51,165 nt of DNA, from positions 1-51,165 of the forward strand of contig NZ_LAHL01000002.1 in NCBI RefSeq assembly GCF_000966195.1, in the 5' to 3' direction. Positions 33,947 to 41,487 of this stretch are shown here, piece by piece. Every line of letters begins with the position of its first letter. The first letter of the stretch is position 1. This DNA comes from Domibacillus robiginosus. GTDB taxonomy: Bacteria; Bacillota; Bacilli; Bacillales; Domibacillaceae. Made by a program: the position numbers and the translations under genes. The notes beneath the pieces are model-generated. The model made no database searches, had not been told where the DNA came from, and was given only the letters and a program-made list of their open reading frames with translations.

Positions 33947-34060
33947 CATAAAATAGTTTGTACTAAAGGCTTGAGCAGGTGTTTATCACAGTTGAGTCGT
34001 GATGGACGGTTACAGATGGTTAGTGCTATCCTGTAACACGCTCGAGCTCTTTTTATTTTT
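33947..34060 (+). ncRNA. Putative structured small RNA or leader with terminator
   Basis: A three-way junction can be drawn. The closing stem pairs GCTTGAGC (33969-33976) with GCTCGAGC (34040-34047) and extends through GTG/CAC. Arm 2 is ATCAC/GTGAT (33985-34003) and arm 3 is TTACAG/CTGTAA (34010-34036). A T run from 34050 follows the closing stem, as in an intrinsic terminator, and a promoter lies upstream. No start codon or frame explains the segment. It could be an antisense or copy-control-like RNA, a riboswitch-type leader for the MerR-like gene, or a new sRNA. I do not recognise an Rfam family. Confidence 0.5.
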
Positions 34061-34133
34061 TAGATCATTTAATTGCCGGCGTTCGACAGCTTATTTCGAC
34101 AGTTAATAATAAAAATTTTGGAGAGTTCATGTT

Positions 34134-34634
34134 ATGGATGAAGAAATCGTAAAAGCCTATACGACAAGTGAAGTGGCTGCGATCGTAGGTATCTCCCAGA
34201 GTACTGTGCGAAATTATAGTCTCGCACTTGAGAAACATGGATACGTAATCGCGAAACCAAAGAAATCTCGTGTGTTTGTGGAGCAAGATGTTGCAACGTT
34301 AACGCAGATGAAAGAGCTGAGAGCCTCATCCAAATTACCGGTTAACGATATAGCCGGTATGCTGAGCGCACCCCCTTCTGTACCTTTAGGCGGAACGGCT
34401 GAAGTTGAAGTGCCAAACAACACCGCCGTGTCGAATGACGTATTGGCTGCTATAATGGACGAATTTATTGCTATCAAAAAAGAGAATGCAGAATTAAAAA
34501 AAGAAGTTAAACGTAATATGGATCATCTTAATGTGATCATATACGAAGTCCGACGAACAAGCAGCCTGTTGTTTAAAGCTATATCTGAACAGCCAGAACA
34601 AAAAAGAAGAGGGCTTTTTGGGAAAGTAAAGTGA
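34134..34634 (+). CDS. MerR-like HTH protein with C-terminal coiled coil (DUF3967-like)
   Basis: A 166-residue protein. The N-terminal MerR-type HTH (residues 8-55; YTTSEVAAIVGISQSTVRNYS) lacks a metal-binding tail. A Pro/Ala-rich linker is followed by a coiled coil (about 105-135; EFIAIKKENAELKKEV) and a basic end. It is similar to DNA-binding proteins of Bacillus plasmids and mobile elements (DUF3967 type), perhaps for replication, partition or regulation. GGAGAG lies 9-14 bp before ATG 34134. A TTCGACA doublet (34082-34101) precedes it. It is the only protein gene of the third compartment. Confidence 0.75.
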   Translation: MDEEIVKAYTTSEVAAIVGISQSTVRNYSLALEKHGYVIAKPKKSRVFVEQDVATLTQMKELRASSKLPVNDIAGMLSAPPSVPLGGTAEVEVPNNTAVSNDVLAAIMDEFIAIKKENAELKKEVKRNMDHLNVIIYEVRRTSSLLFKAISEQPEQKRRGLFGKVK

Positions 34635-34713
34635 TATTGCCAAATTCTTTTGAGCCTGTTATAACAATACTTTCTACCTCAAACTGTTATTAATCATATG
34701 GATTATGTCACAC

Positions 34714-34753
34714 TGACAGGGTAGAGGTCGCTGGTTTGAACCCAGTAGGAATC
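34714..34753 (+). repeat. att copy 4 (island right boundary)
   Basis: TGACAGGGTAGAGGTCGC onwards with TTTGAACC for TTCGAACC, ending GGAATCGT. It is the rightmost copy, next to chromosomal genes, and probably the displaced original tRNA 3' end. Confidence 0.8.
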
Positions 34754-34770
34754 GTCAATGTTTAAAACCG

Positions 34771-34804
34771 TAAATCCTTGATGTATAAGGGTTTGCGTTT
34801 TTTT
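34771..34804 (+). terminator. Terminator beyond att copy 4
   Basis: AAATCCTT / AAGGGTTT (with G-U pair) then T run. It resembles the hairpin after att copy 1 (13984-14008), so the similarity to copy 1 extends past the tRNA part. Confidence 0.7.
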
Positions 34805-34988
34805 GATTCCAGGAGATTATTTTGGTTTTACAGAAATTTTAAAGTTAAAATAAACATGTAAGATCAGTTTGATAAAAAGTGCCCAAGCATGGTATAAGTG
34901 TAAAGGAAGCAGAGACATTTTGCTTTTTAATGTTGGGATAAGGTTGTCCAGGTATCCCTTTAATGAATGAGAGGATTTGAATTTGAAT

Positions 34989-36002
34989 ATGAAAGATAAT
35001 TTTTGGCGTGAATTACCACGACCTTTTTTTATACTGGCACCAATGGAAGATGTGACAGATGTTGTTTTTCGTCATGTCGTAAGTGAAGCAGCTAGACCTG
35101 ATGTGTTTTTTACGGAGTTTACAAACACGGAGAGCTATTGTCACCCGGAGGGGAAACATAGTGTGCGTGGGCGTTTGACTTTTACAGAGGATGAACAACC
35201 AATTGTAGCCCATATATGGGGAGATAAGCCTGAATATTTTCGGCAAATGAGTATTGGTATGGCGGAGCTCGGGTTTAAGGGTCTTGATATCAATATGGGC
35301 TGTCCTGTGCCTAATGTGACACAGAATGGGAAGGGAAGCGGCCTTATTCGCCGGCCGGAGGTTGCAGCAGAGCTAATACAAGCAGCAAAAGCAGGGGGAT
35401 TGCCGGTAAGCGTAAAGACAAGACTTGGTTTCACGGATGTAGACGAGTGGCAGGGCTGGCTGACACACATCTTAAAACAAGACATTGTTAATCTTTCCAT
35501 TCATCTGCGTACAAGAAAGGAAATGAGCAAAGTAGATGCTCACTGGGAGCTGATCCCGGAGATTAAAAAACTTCGTGACCAGGTGGCGCCAGATACACTT
35601 CTGACGATCAATGGGGATATCCCTGACCGTCAAACGGGCTTGAAGCTCGCTCAGCAATACGGTGTTGATGGGGTTATGATTGGACGCGGTATTTTCAGCA
35701 ATCCATTTGCCTTTGAAAAGCAGCCGAAGGATCACAGCAGTAAAGAATTGCTTGATCTCTTAAGGCTGCATCTGGATCTTCATGATAAATATTCAGCATT
35801 AGAGCTGCGTCCGTACAAAGCTCTTCATCGCTTTTTTAAGATCTATGTGAAAGGATTTCGAGGGGCGAGTGAATTAAGAAATCAATTAATGAACACAGCG
35901 TCAACTGATGAAGCGCGTGCATTGCTCGATAACTTTGAGTCAAAAAATCTTGATGGAATAAGTGAAGCCGCCATTCAAAGTAAAAGCGAAGCAGGACGTT
36001 AA
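34989..36002 (+). CDS. tRNA-dihydrouridine synthase
   Basis: About 337 residues; a flavoenzyme that reduces specific uridines in the tRNA D-loop. The TIM-barrel N-terminal [11 protein letters not shown], the catalytic cysteine in [14 protein letters not shown]-contact KTRLGF and the [15 protein letters not shown] phosphate-binding segment are all present, followed by the C-terminal helical domain. ATG 34989 fits family starts (MKDNFW); TTG 34983 has better spacing from GAGGA (34971-34975). It is the first chromosomal gene right of the island. Its presence next to a tRNA integration site is probably coincidental. Confidence 0.92.
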   Translation: MKDNFWRELPRPFFILAPMEDVTDVVFRHVVSEAARPDVFFTEFTNTESYCHPEGKHSVRGRLTFTEDEQPIVAHIWGDKPEYFRQMSIGMAELGFKGLDINMGCPVPNVTQNGKGSGLIRRPEVAAELIQAAKAGGLPVSVKTRLGFTDVDEWQGWLTHILKQDIVNLSIHLRTRKEMSKVDAHWELIPEIKKLRDQVAPDTLLTINGDIPDRQTGLKLAQQYGVDGVMIGRGIFSNPFAFEKQPKDHSSKELLDLLRLHLDLHDKYSALELRPYKALHRFFKIYVKGFRGASELRNQLMNTASTDEARALLDNFESKNLDGISEAAIQSKSEAGR

Positions 36003-36345
36003 ACGGATATGACCCCAAAAGGTCAGATTTTATACTAAGCAGATAATTGGCTAGTGTGAAGGCGGTATTGAACCGAATTCATTCCAGCCAATTTTTGCTT
36101 TATACGTTTGTTGCAATAGTAATCATCTTTCTGTACTATAAAGCCAGTCGCCATTTTGCCAGGATAGCGTTTGCTGTTTTAGATATAGGTTTAAGGAGAC
36201 AGAAAATATCCACTCTGCCAACACGGCGGAGTGGATGTTTGAATGGCACTATATTTTTCTTCTTTCATATAAAGAGAAAGGCTTGCAGTCTCAGCGGTTG
36301 AGCGGCGAACAAAGAGACATTAAGTCTGAGGGAAGGAAACAGGCG
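36003..36345. other. Intergenic region with hairpins
   Basis: No supported gene. A small GACC/GGTC hairpin with T-rich tail follows the dihydrouridine synthase stop (36011-36032). A strong ATCCACTC/GAGTGGAT hairpin lies at 36208-36236, which may end the minus-strand membrane-protein transcript. The forward frame at 36047-36301 runs through this hairpin and ends in low-complexity sequence, so it is rejected. Confidence 0.5.
36208..36236 (-). terminator. Hairpin, probable minus-strand terminator
   Basis: ATCCACTC-T-GCC with GGC-G-GAGTGGAT, followed on the minus strand by ATATTTTCTG. Confidence 0.5.
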
Positions 36346-36525
36346 TTATTCTGCCGCTTTTGTCGTAAAATAAACAGCAAACAGGGTGGCCGAGATAACA
36401 AATATTAAATCCCGTACTTCTGTGAAATTTTCAAAAACAAGCTTACTTCCGACTACAGAAACCGTGACTGCCATTGCATACAAGCAGAAAGGAACGGTTT
36501 TTTTCTTTTTTCTTCTTTTTTTCAT
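36346..36525 (-). CDS. Small two-TM membrane protein
   Basis: 59 residues: a strongly basic N-terminus (MKKRRKKKKT) followed by two hydrophobic segments (about 12-28 and 40-57). By the positive-inside rule both ends face the cytoplasm. AGGAGAG precedes two adjacent ATGs, and 36525 has the better spacing. Unknown function, monocistronic. Confidence 0.55.
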   Translation of the reverse strand: MKKRRKKKKTVPFCLYAMAVTVSVVGSKLVFENFTEVRDLIFVISATLFAVYFTTKAAE

Positions 36526-37068
36526 CATACTCTCCTGCTTTTGGCACATTCATCCTTTAGTATACCAAACATATTTTCGTTTGTCTGCTGAAAAACAAAT
36601 GTACGTTCCGTTTGTTCTTGTGCCGTCAAATATTTTCATACTGCTTCTGGGCTACTAATAAACCGGCTTAATGTATGCTTGATCTCCGTGATCATGTTTT
36701 TTCATTACCTCTCTGTTTACAACGAGAATAGATAAATTCTGCTGCCAGGGGCCATAATAATGGCACACTTTTTTAATTGAAAGCCTATTGAAGAGAAGAA
36801 GCAGCACCCTGATTTGAAAAAGTGCCAATGCTGTTCAGCCGAGTTTTTTGGAAATATACGTGATACCTATTCGGTCATAGTGATGTTGGACGCTAGTTTT
36901 GGTAAAGGGCGGTATCTGACTCTGGTTTTTATGTAGGATTGTTTTTGATTGTTATAGAGTCCAGGTAGTCAAAGGGCGCAAAGAGGTATATAATGGGCTT
37001 CTTATTTGTACCTATAAATGAAATACATAACAATAAATTAAAAATAAGCAGCAAATGGAGGATATTAT
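36526..37068. other. Intergenic region upstream of BglC-like gene
   Basis: About 540 bp without a supported gene. A TATAAT box (36989-36994) lies 75 bp before the glycosidase start, with a weak -35 (TAGTCA, 17 bp away). No cre site or RAT antiterminator hairpin is evident. Confidence 0.4.
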
Positions 37069-38478
37069 ATGAGATTTCCGCATGACTTTTTATTCGGAGC
37101 GGCTTCTGCTTCTTACCAGGTAGAAGGAGCATGGAATGAAGATGGTAAAGGAATAACAAATTGGGACGTCTTTTCGAAAATCCCGGGAAAAACATTTGAA
37201 GGCACAAACGGAGATGTAGCGATCGACCATTATCATCGCTACAAAGAAGATATTAAATTAATGGCAGAGATGGGACTTGAGTCGTATCGCTTTTCGGTTT
37301 CGTGGGCACGTATCTTGCCCACAGGCGACGGAGAAGTAAATGAAAAAGGTCTGGAGTTTTACAACAATGTCATCAATGAATGTTTAAAATACGGTATTGT
37401 CCCTTTTGTTACGCTGTACCACTGGGATCTGCCAAACACACTTGAGGAGGACGGAGGCTGGACGAACAAGCGGACAGCCGAGGCTTTCGTTAAGTATGCG
37501 GATATTTGTTTTCGTGCGTTCGGTGATCGTGTGAAACACTGGATTACATTCAATGAAACAGTTATGTTTTGCGGATTAGGCTACTTAAAGGGGGCGCATC
37601 CGCCTGGTATCCAGAATGATGAAAAAAAATACTTTCAAGCGACACATTACGTGTTTTATGCCCATGCAAAAGCGGTAGAGCTATATAAGCAGCTCAATCA
37701 ATACGGTGAAATCGGCATTACACATGTATTCCTACCAGCTTATAGCGTAGATGGTCAGCAGGAAAATATCCTTGCTGCCCGGCATGCAAATGAGTATGAA
37801 ACCTTCTGGTATTACGACCCGATTTTAAAAGGTGAATATCCATCTTATGTGGTAGAGCAGCTGCAGGAAAAAGGCTGGACACCAGGCTGGACAGAAGACG
37901 AGCTAGATACGTTAAAAAGAAATGCAGAGAAAAATGATTTTATCGGTCTTAATTATTATCAGCCTATCCGTGTAGAAAAAAATCACGAGGCTGTCTCTTC
38001 TATGGATCATTCTAGAGAAACATCTACCCTGGCTCCTGGTAACCCGTCATTTGATGGGTTTTATCGGACGGTGAAAATGGAAGATAAAACATATACAAAG
38101 TGGGGCTGGGAAATTTCCCCTCAAGGTTTTTTGGACGGGCTACATATGTTAAAAGATCGTTATGGTGATATTAAAATGTATGTAACAGAAAACGGTCTTG
38201 GGGACGAGGATCCGATCATTGACGGTGAAATCGTGGATGTTCCTCGTATTAAGTACATTGAGGAACATTTAAAAGTAATTAAACGTGCTATTGAAGAAGG
38301 CATTCATTTAAAAGGATATTACGCATGGTCTGTCATTGACCTGCTGAGCTGGCTAAATGGGTTTAAAAAGCAGTACGGATTTATTTACGTTGATCATCAG
38401 GACAATTTGAACCGAAAGAAAAAACTGTCGTTTCATTGGTACAAGCAAATCATTGAAACGAGAGGAGAAGAACTATAA
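37069..38478 (+). CDS. GH1 family (6-phospho-)beta-glucosidase, BglC-like
   Basis: A 469-residue GH1 enzyme. It has the N-terminal signature FLFGAASASYQVEGAWNEDG, acid/base Glu in TFNETV and nucleophile Glu in YVTENGLG. The C-terminal SWLNGFKKQYG gives the Ser-X6-Lys-X-Tyr pattern used by phospho-glycosidases to bind the sugar phosphate, and the whole region resembles B. subtilis BglC (YckE). It probably hydrolyses aryl- or alkyl-beta-glucoside 6-phosphates in the cytoplasm. Strong RBS (GGAGG). Stand-alone gene with no transporter beside it; it could use sugars brought in by the PTS at 41488. Confidence 0.88.
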   Translation: MRFPHDFLFGAASASYQVEGAWNEDGKGITNWDVFSKIPGKTFEGTNGDVAIDHYHRYKEDIKLMAEMGLESYRFSVSWARILPTGDGEVNEKGLEFYNNVINECLKYGIVPFVTLYHWDLPNTLEEDGGWTNKRTAEAFVKYADICFRAFGDRVKHWITFNETVMFCGLGYLKGAHPPGIQNDEKKYFQATHYVFYAHAKAVELYKQLNQYGEIGITHVFLPAYSVDGQQENILAARHANEYETFWYYDPILKGEYPSYVVEQLQEKGWTPGWTEDELDTLKRNAEKNDFIGLNYYQPIRVEKNHEAVSSMDHSRETSTLAPGNPSFDGFYRTVKMEDKTYTKWGWEISPQGFLDGLHMLKDRYGDIKMYVTENGLGDEDPIIDGEIVDVPRIKYIEEHLKVIKRAIEEGIHLKGYYAWSVIDLLSWLNGFKKQYGFIYVDHQDNLNRKKKLSFHWYKQIIETRGEEL

Positions 38479-38810
38479 CAAAGGGCAAAGCCTATACAGT
38501 ATGTTTAACGAACGGAACGATTTTTGAGTTGTCTCAGTCTATTTTTCATTATCAGAAAGCAAAAATTTTAAATCGAATCAACTTTAGATAAAATAAGATG
38601 GAACCGGTTAAAACGCAAGGTTTTAACCGGTTTTTTTATGCTTACGCCCCAAAATAGACTGCACTTATTTTGATGTATTCCCCACTTTAAAAAAAATCCT
38701 GTTTATATTGAATTTTGATGGGTAAAGAACAAGTTAAAGATAAGTGCAGCAGCGTGATGTGTATGGCGATGGCAGCAACTAGTACTTAATTTTTATAACA
38801 GGAGGGTACT
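38479..38810. other. Intergenic region with terminator
   Basis: Holds the terminator at 38602-38637. The rest shows no gene. Confidence 0.5.
38602..38637 (+). terminator. Terminator of BglC-like gene
   Basis: AACCGGTTAAAAC / GGTTTTAACCGGTT then TTTTTT; a very stable stem. Confidence 0.9.
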
Positions 38811-39059
38811 ATGGAGAAAGCTAAGAAAAAATTTGTCACCCCGACAGAAGCTATCAAAGCGGTAAATGAAGGAGCCATTGTTCGAGTTGAAGGAAAGGAT
38901 GGCTATTCAGAAATTCAAAAAACAAAAAAGAAATATGCCTTTACCGTCACTGCCAATGATAAACCGCCGCTTACTTATTATGGGGACATGCGAAATCTGA
39001 AAAAAACGGTGAATGGGCCGGATTGCCGGGAGGCTCTTTACCTCTTAGAAGTCAACTAA
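38811..39059 (+). CDS. Small hypothetical protein
   Basis: 82 residues, basic, soluble, with an excellent RBS (ACAGGAGGG). It starts MEKAKKKFVTPTEAIKAV, with a helical first third and beta-type rest (IVRVEGKDGYSEI, YAFTVTANDKPP). No family recognised. Monocistronic, with a terminator at 39142-39169. Confidence 0.6.
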   Translation: MEKAKKKFVTPTEAIKAVNEGAIVRVEGKDGYSEIQKTKKKYAFTVTANDKPPLTYYGDMRNLKKTVNGPDCREALYLLEVN

Positions 39060-39141
39060 TCAAAGAAGGCTTCTTTACTAGGACCGGATTCAGGCGAAAG
39101 CCCGCCATCAATAGATCCTTGTTTATAACATTTTTTAATAA

Positions 39142-39169
39142 GGCAGCCATTTATCTGGCTGTCTTTTTT
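39142..39169 (+). terminator. Terminator
   Basis: GGCAGCCA / TGGCTGTC stem then TTTTTT. Confidence 0.8.
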
Positions 39170-39247
39170 GTGTGTTATGATAGTCAATACAAATGGCGGT
39201 TTACATTATAATAGAATCCTACATATTTAATCAAAGTTGTGATATTT

Positions 39248-39454
39248 ATGAGAGATATGATGTTAAACATTATTGAGATTTATCTTGGCATTGGTATTTT
39301 CGTTGTTATGGTTATAAGACCGAAAGAAGTTTTTTTTCAATTTTTCTGTGTGTTTCTCTGGCTTCCGTTTCTCCTTTATTTTGTAGGGTTAATAATCATA
39401 GAAGCAGTTGAGAAAATGTGGAATAAGGTGTTGTCACGGGCGGCAATAGATTAG
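39248..39454 (+). CDS. Small membrane protein
   Basis: About 68 residues with two hydrophobic segments (MLNIIEIYLGIGIFVVMVI and FFCVFLWLPFLLYFVGLIII) and a charged C-terminus. The RBS is weak; ATG 39248 or a nearby ATG is assumed. A TATAAT box lies at about 39207. Function unknown. Confidence 0.45.
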   Translation: MRDMMLNIIEIYLGIGIFVVMVIRPKEVFFQFFCVFLWLPFLLYFVGLIIIEAVEKMWNKVLSRAAID

Positions 39455-39521
39455 CTGAGTTGTATTGATGGTCTTCATTCTTTCGCTGCAAATTTATTAT
39501 ATGTGGAAAGGCGGAAAGCTA

Positions 39522-40208
39522 TTGGATAAAAAATGTGAAGAAAAATGGGACTATATACAAAATACATTGAAAGCAAAGATTCATTTGGAAAATACGTTTC
39601 AGTTAGATGAAATCCGTTTAGTGGCGGGAGTAGATCTGGCTTACTGGTCTGATCAGAAGGCGAATTACGGTGTGTGCTGTATACAAGTATTGGATTATAC
39701 CTCGAAGAAAGTCATTGAACAAGCTGAGTATGCAGGGGAAGTTGAAGTTCCTTATATATCCGGTTATCTGGCGTTTCGGGAACTCCCATTTATTTTAAAA
39801 GCAGCTGAGAAGTTAAAAACAAGTCCGGACCTTTATATGTTTGACGGAAATGGTTACTTGCATAGTCGGCATATGGGCATTGCAACACAAGCCTCATTTG
39901 ATTTAGGGAAACCAACAATCGGAATTGCCAAAACTTATTTGAAGATAGGTAATAATACCGACTTTACGATGCCGGAAAATAAAGCAGGCGCATATACCGA
40001 TATTGTAATCGACGGAGAAGTATATGGACGTGCATTGAGAACAAGAACAGATGTGAAGCCGGTCTTTGTCTCAGGCGGAAATTGGATAGACTTACATACA
40101 GCGGTGAAGATAACCATGCATTTTGTGGAAAAGGAAAGCCGTCTGCCTGTTACAACAAGATATGCCGATTTAGCCACACACGAAGCCAGAAGAAGATATC
40201 AGAAATGA
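39522..40208 (+). CDS. nfi: Endonuclease V (deoxyinosine 3'-endonuclease)
   Basis: About 228 residues; a repair nuclease that cuts the second phosphodiester 3' of deoxyinosine. Motifs in order: VAGVDLAY (metal Asp), VPYISGYLAFRELP (catalytic Glu), FDGNGYLHSRHMGIA (metal Asp; VDGHG in E. coli Nfi), and GKPTIGIAKTYL. TTG 39522 is chosen because AAAGGCGGAAAG lies just upstream and the length then fits the family. ATG 39465/39468/39501 lack an RBS. Stand-alone gene with a terminator after it. Confidence 0.88.
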   Translation: MDKKCEEKWDYIQNTLKAKIHLENTFQLDEIRLVAGVDLAYWSDQKANYGVCCIQVLDYTSKKVIEQAEYAGEVEVPYISGYLAFRELPFILKAAEKLKTSPDLYMFDGNGYLHSRHMGIATQASFDLGKPTIGIAKTYLKIGNNTDFTMPENKAGAYTDIVIDGEVYGRALRTRTDVKPVFVSGGNWIDLHTAVKITMHFVEKESRLPVTTRYADLATHEARRRYQK

Positions 40209-40302
40209 ACAAAATTGAAACTTTGATCGCTCATTCTTTCCGATGAAAAAGCCGAGGGATAAGAGGTGGATAGAAAATACAAAACAACGATATTCTACTG
40301 TA

Positions 40303-40331
40303 AAAGATCACTTTTTAGTGGTCTTTTTTAT
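40303..40331 (+). terminator. Terminator of endonuclease V gene
   Basis: AAAAGATCACT / AGTGGTCTTTT then T run. Confidence 0.8.
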
Positions 40332-40574
40332 TTCTTTGAAGAACGGGGGCACCCTGTTTGCCCTATAAGAAGAGAAAATGCTGAGTTTAGATAGATTAAC
40401 GAGTCACGGTGAGGCCGGCTAATCTCACATGAAAGAAACTAGGCAAGCAGCCATTTTAAGAAAATCACTGCTTCCGGCTGTTGATAAACGCTCACTTTCA
40501 GCGTCACAGCCGGTCGCGTTTCTTGAAAGCCAAACGTTTTCAATCAGCGTGCTTTCTAACTTTGTCTACACGCT

Positions 40575-40606
40575 CAAACAGCCATTTTATGAAAAATGGC
40601 TGTTTG
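40575..40606. repeat. Perfect 14-bp inverted repeat at 3' end of GntR gene
   Basis: CAAACAGCCATTTT-ATGA-AAAATGGCTGTTTG overlaps the last codons of the GntR gene. Neither side has a T tract, so it is either a rho-type or processing hairpin or an incomplete terminator. Confidence 0.6.
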
Positions 40607-41297
40607 CTTGTATAAAGAACTGTGACTGCTGGTAATTATAGGTTACTTTTGAAAAGTTAAATGGCTGGCCATTGGTTAAATGAAAAATACTTTCCACTAA
40701 AAGTTTAGGGGCACCGTTTTCCAACCCTAGATATGCTGCTTCTTCCTCGCTTAGCTTATCCATATGCAGGTATATATCGGAAAAGCCAACCTTTAACCCC
40801 AGGCCTTCTTTGATATAGTTAAAGATCGATTCAGTTACAATTTCATTATTCAAATAAGGAACGATAGATTTATTGTAGTAGGATTCTTCTAAGCATAGCG
40901 TCTGCTCTTGAATATACCGGACCCGTTTAACATAATACACTTCATCATCCAGGCTGATGTTTAAATTGTGGGCCGCTTCCTGTGTAGGTTTTCTTACTTC
41001 TAGCTCAATCACTTCAGACGTAATTTTGTAATCCTCTAAATCCTTTTTAAACCCCTGATTAGACAGGAGGCTAATATAGCCTTTTCTTTTGTGCCTTCTT
41101 ACAAAAATGCCGCTGCCTCTAACTTGAAAAACCACTCCTTTTTTTTCTAACAGATCCAACGATTTTGTAATGGTGCTTTTACTTACTTCAAAATGGGTCA
41201 TTAATGTTTCTAATACAGGCAGTTTATCTCCCTGCTGGAGCGCATTCTCTTCAATGTATTTCTCAATTTCCTCCGCGATTTGCTGGTATTTTAACAT
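40587..41297 (-). CDS. GntR-family (HutC/UTRA) regulator of beta-glucoside operon
   Basis: A 236-residue regulator. An N-terminal winged HTH (residues 1-68; KLPVLETLMTHFEVSKSTITKSL) is followed by a UTRA effector domain (about 90-230) that typically binds a sugar phosphate. Divergent from the PTS-glycosidase operon, 190 bp apart. A near-palindrome in the operon promoter spacer and another at 41322-41344 before its own start are likely operators. It takes the place of the LicT/BglG antiterminator used in many beta-glucoside operons. Confidence 0.88.
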   Translation of the reverse strand: MLKYQQIAEEIEKYIEENALQQGDKLPVLETLMTHFEVSKSTITKSLDLLEKKGVVFQVRGSGIFVRRHKRKGYISLLSNQGFKKDLEDYKITSEVIELEVRKPTQEAAHNLNISLDDEVYYVKRVRYIQEQTLCLEESYYNKSIVPYLNNEIVTESIFNYIKEGLGLKVGFSDIYLHMDKLSEEEAAYLGLENGAPKLLVESIFHLTNGQPFNFSKVTYNYQQSQFFIQANSHFS

Positions 41298-41321
41298 AGT
41301 CCGTCCTCGTTTATATATTGG

Positions 41322-41344
41322 TGTTATTTACTTTATTTATAACA
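41322..41344. promoter_or_regulatory. Candidate operator upstream of GntR gene
   Basis: TGTTAT-N11-ATAACA, 25 bp before the GntR start on the minus strand and next to a TATAAT-like box (about 41350). Possible autoregulation. Confidence 0.35.
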
Positions 41345-41413
41345 GTATTATAGCATAAACTCACTAACAACCCTCATTTTAAATTATTTATAAACAATTT
41401 TTTTGTTTAGGTA

Positions 41414-41455
41414 TTGATTAATTATACCGGTACAATTATAATGAAAGCGTATTAA
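41414..41455 (+). promoter_or_regulatory. Promoter, GntR-type operator and cre-like site of bgl operon
   Basis: TTGATT (41414-41419), 17-bp spacer, TATAAT (41437-41442). The spacer is largely the palindrome ATTATACCGGTACAAT, suited to repressor binding. TGAAAGCGTATTAA (41442-41455) starts in the -10 box and resembles a CcpA cre site, with two mismatches to TGWAARCGYTWNCW. So sugar induction through GntR and glucose repression through CcpA are both likely. Confidence 0.6.
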
Positions 41456-41487
41456 CAAAACAAAACGCATTTAAAGGAGGGTTTCAA

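Larger units (their letters stand above)
13924..34753. mobile_element. Composite genomic island at tRNA-Val(GAC), three compartments
   Basis: Four direct copies of the tRNA-Val 3' half (13924, 22121, 33802, 34714) bracket three stretches of accessory DNA. A tyrosine integrase lies right next to the first copy, as in tRNA-borne integrative elements. Cargo is defence- and conflict-type: a Gabija-like pair, a dynamin/HerA/toxin-immunity operon, a regulator and a putative small RNA. The integrase is truncated and compartments 2 and 3 have none, so the island is probably fixed or needs help in trans. No conjugation or phage structural genes are seen. Confidence 0.8.

Noticed and set aside
13924-34753. 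Prophage interpretation of the island
   Set aside because: No capsid, terminase, portal, tail, holin or lysin genes and no conjugation genes are present; only an integrase and accessory cargo.
36047-36301. 84-codon frame with an apparent TM helix
   Set aside because: It crosses a strong hairpin (36208-36236), ends in poly-Phe and lacks an RBS.
40429-40635. 68-codon frame opposite the GntR gene end
   Set aside because: It overlaps the GntR gene and its 3' inverted repeat; no RBS.
41443-41487. LicT/BglG RAT antiterminator in the bgl leader
   Set aside because: The leader is too short and no terminator hairpin is present.
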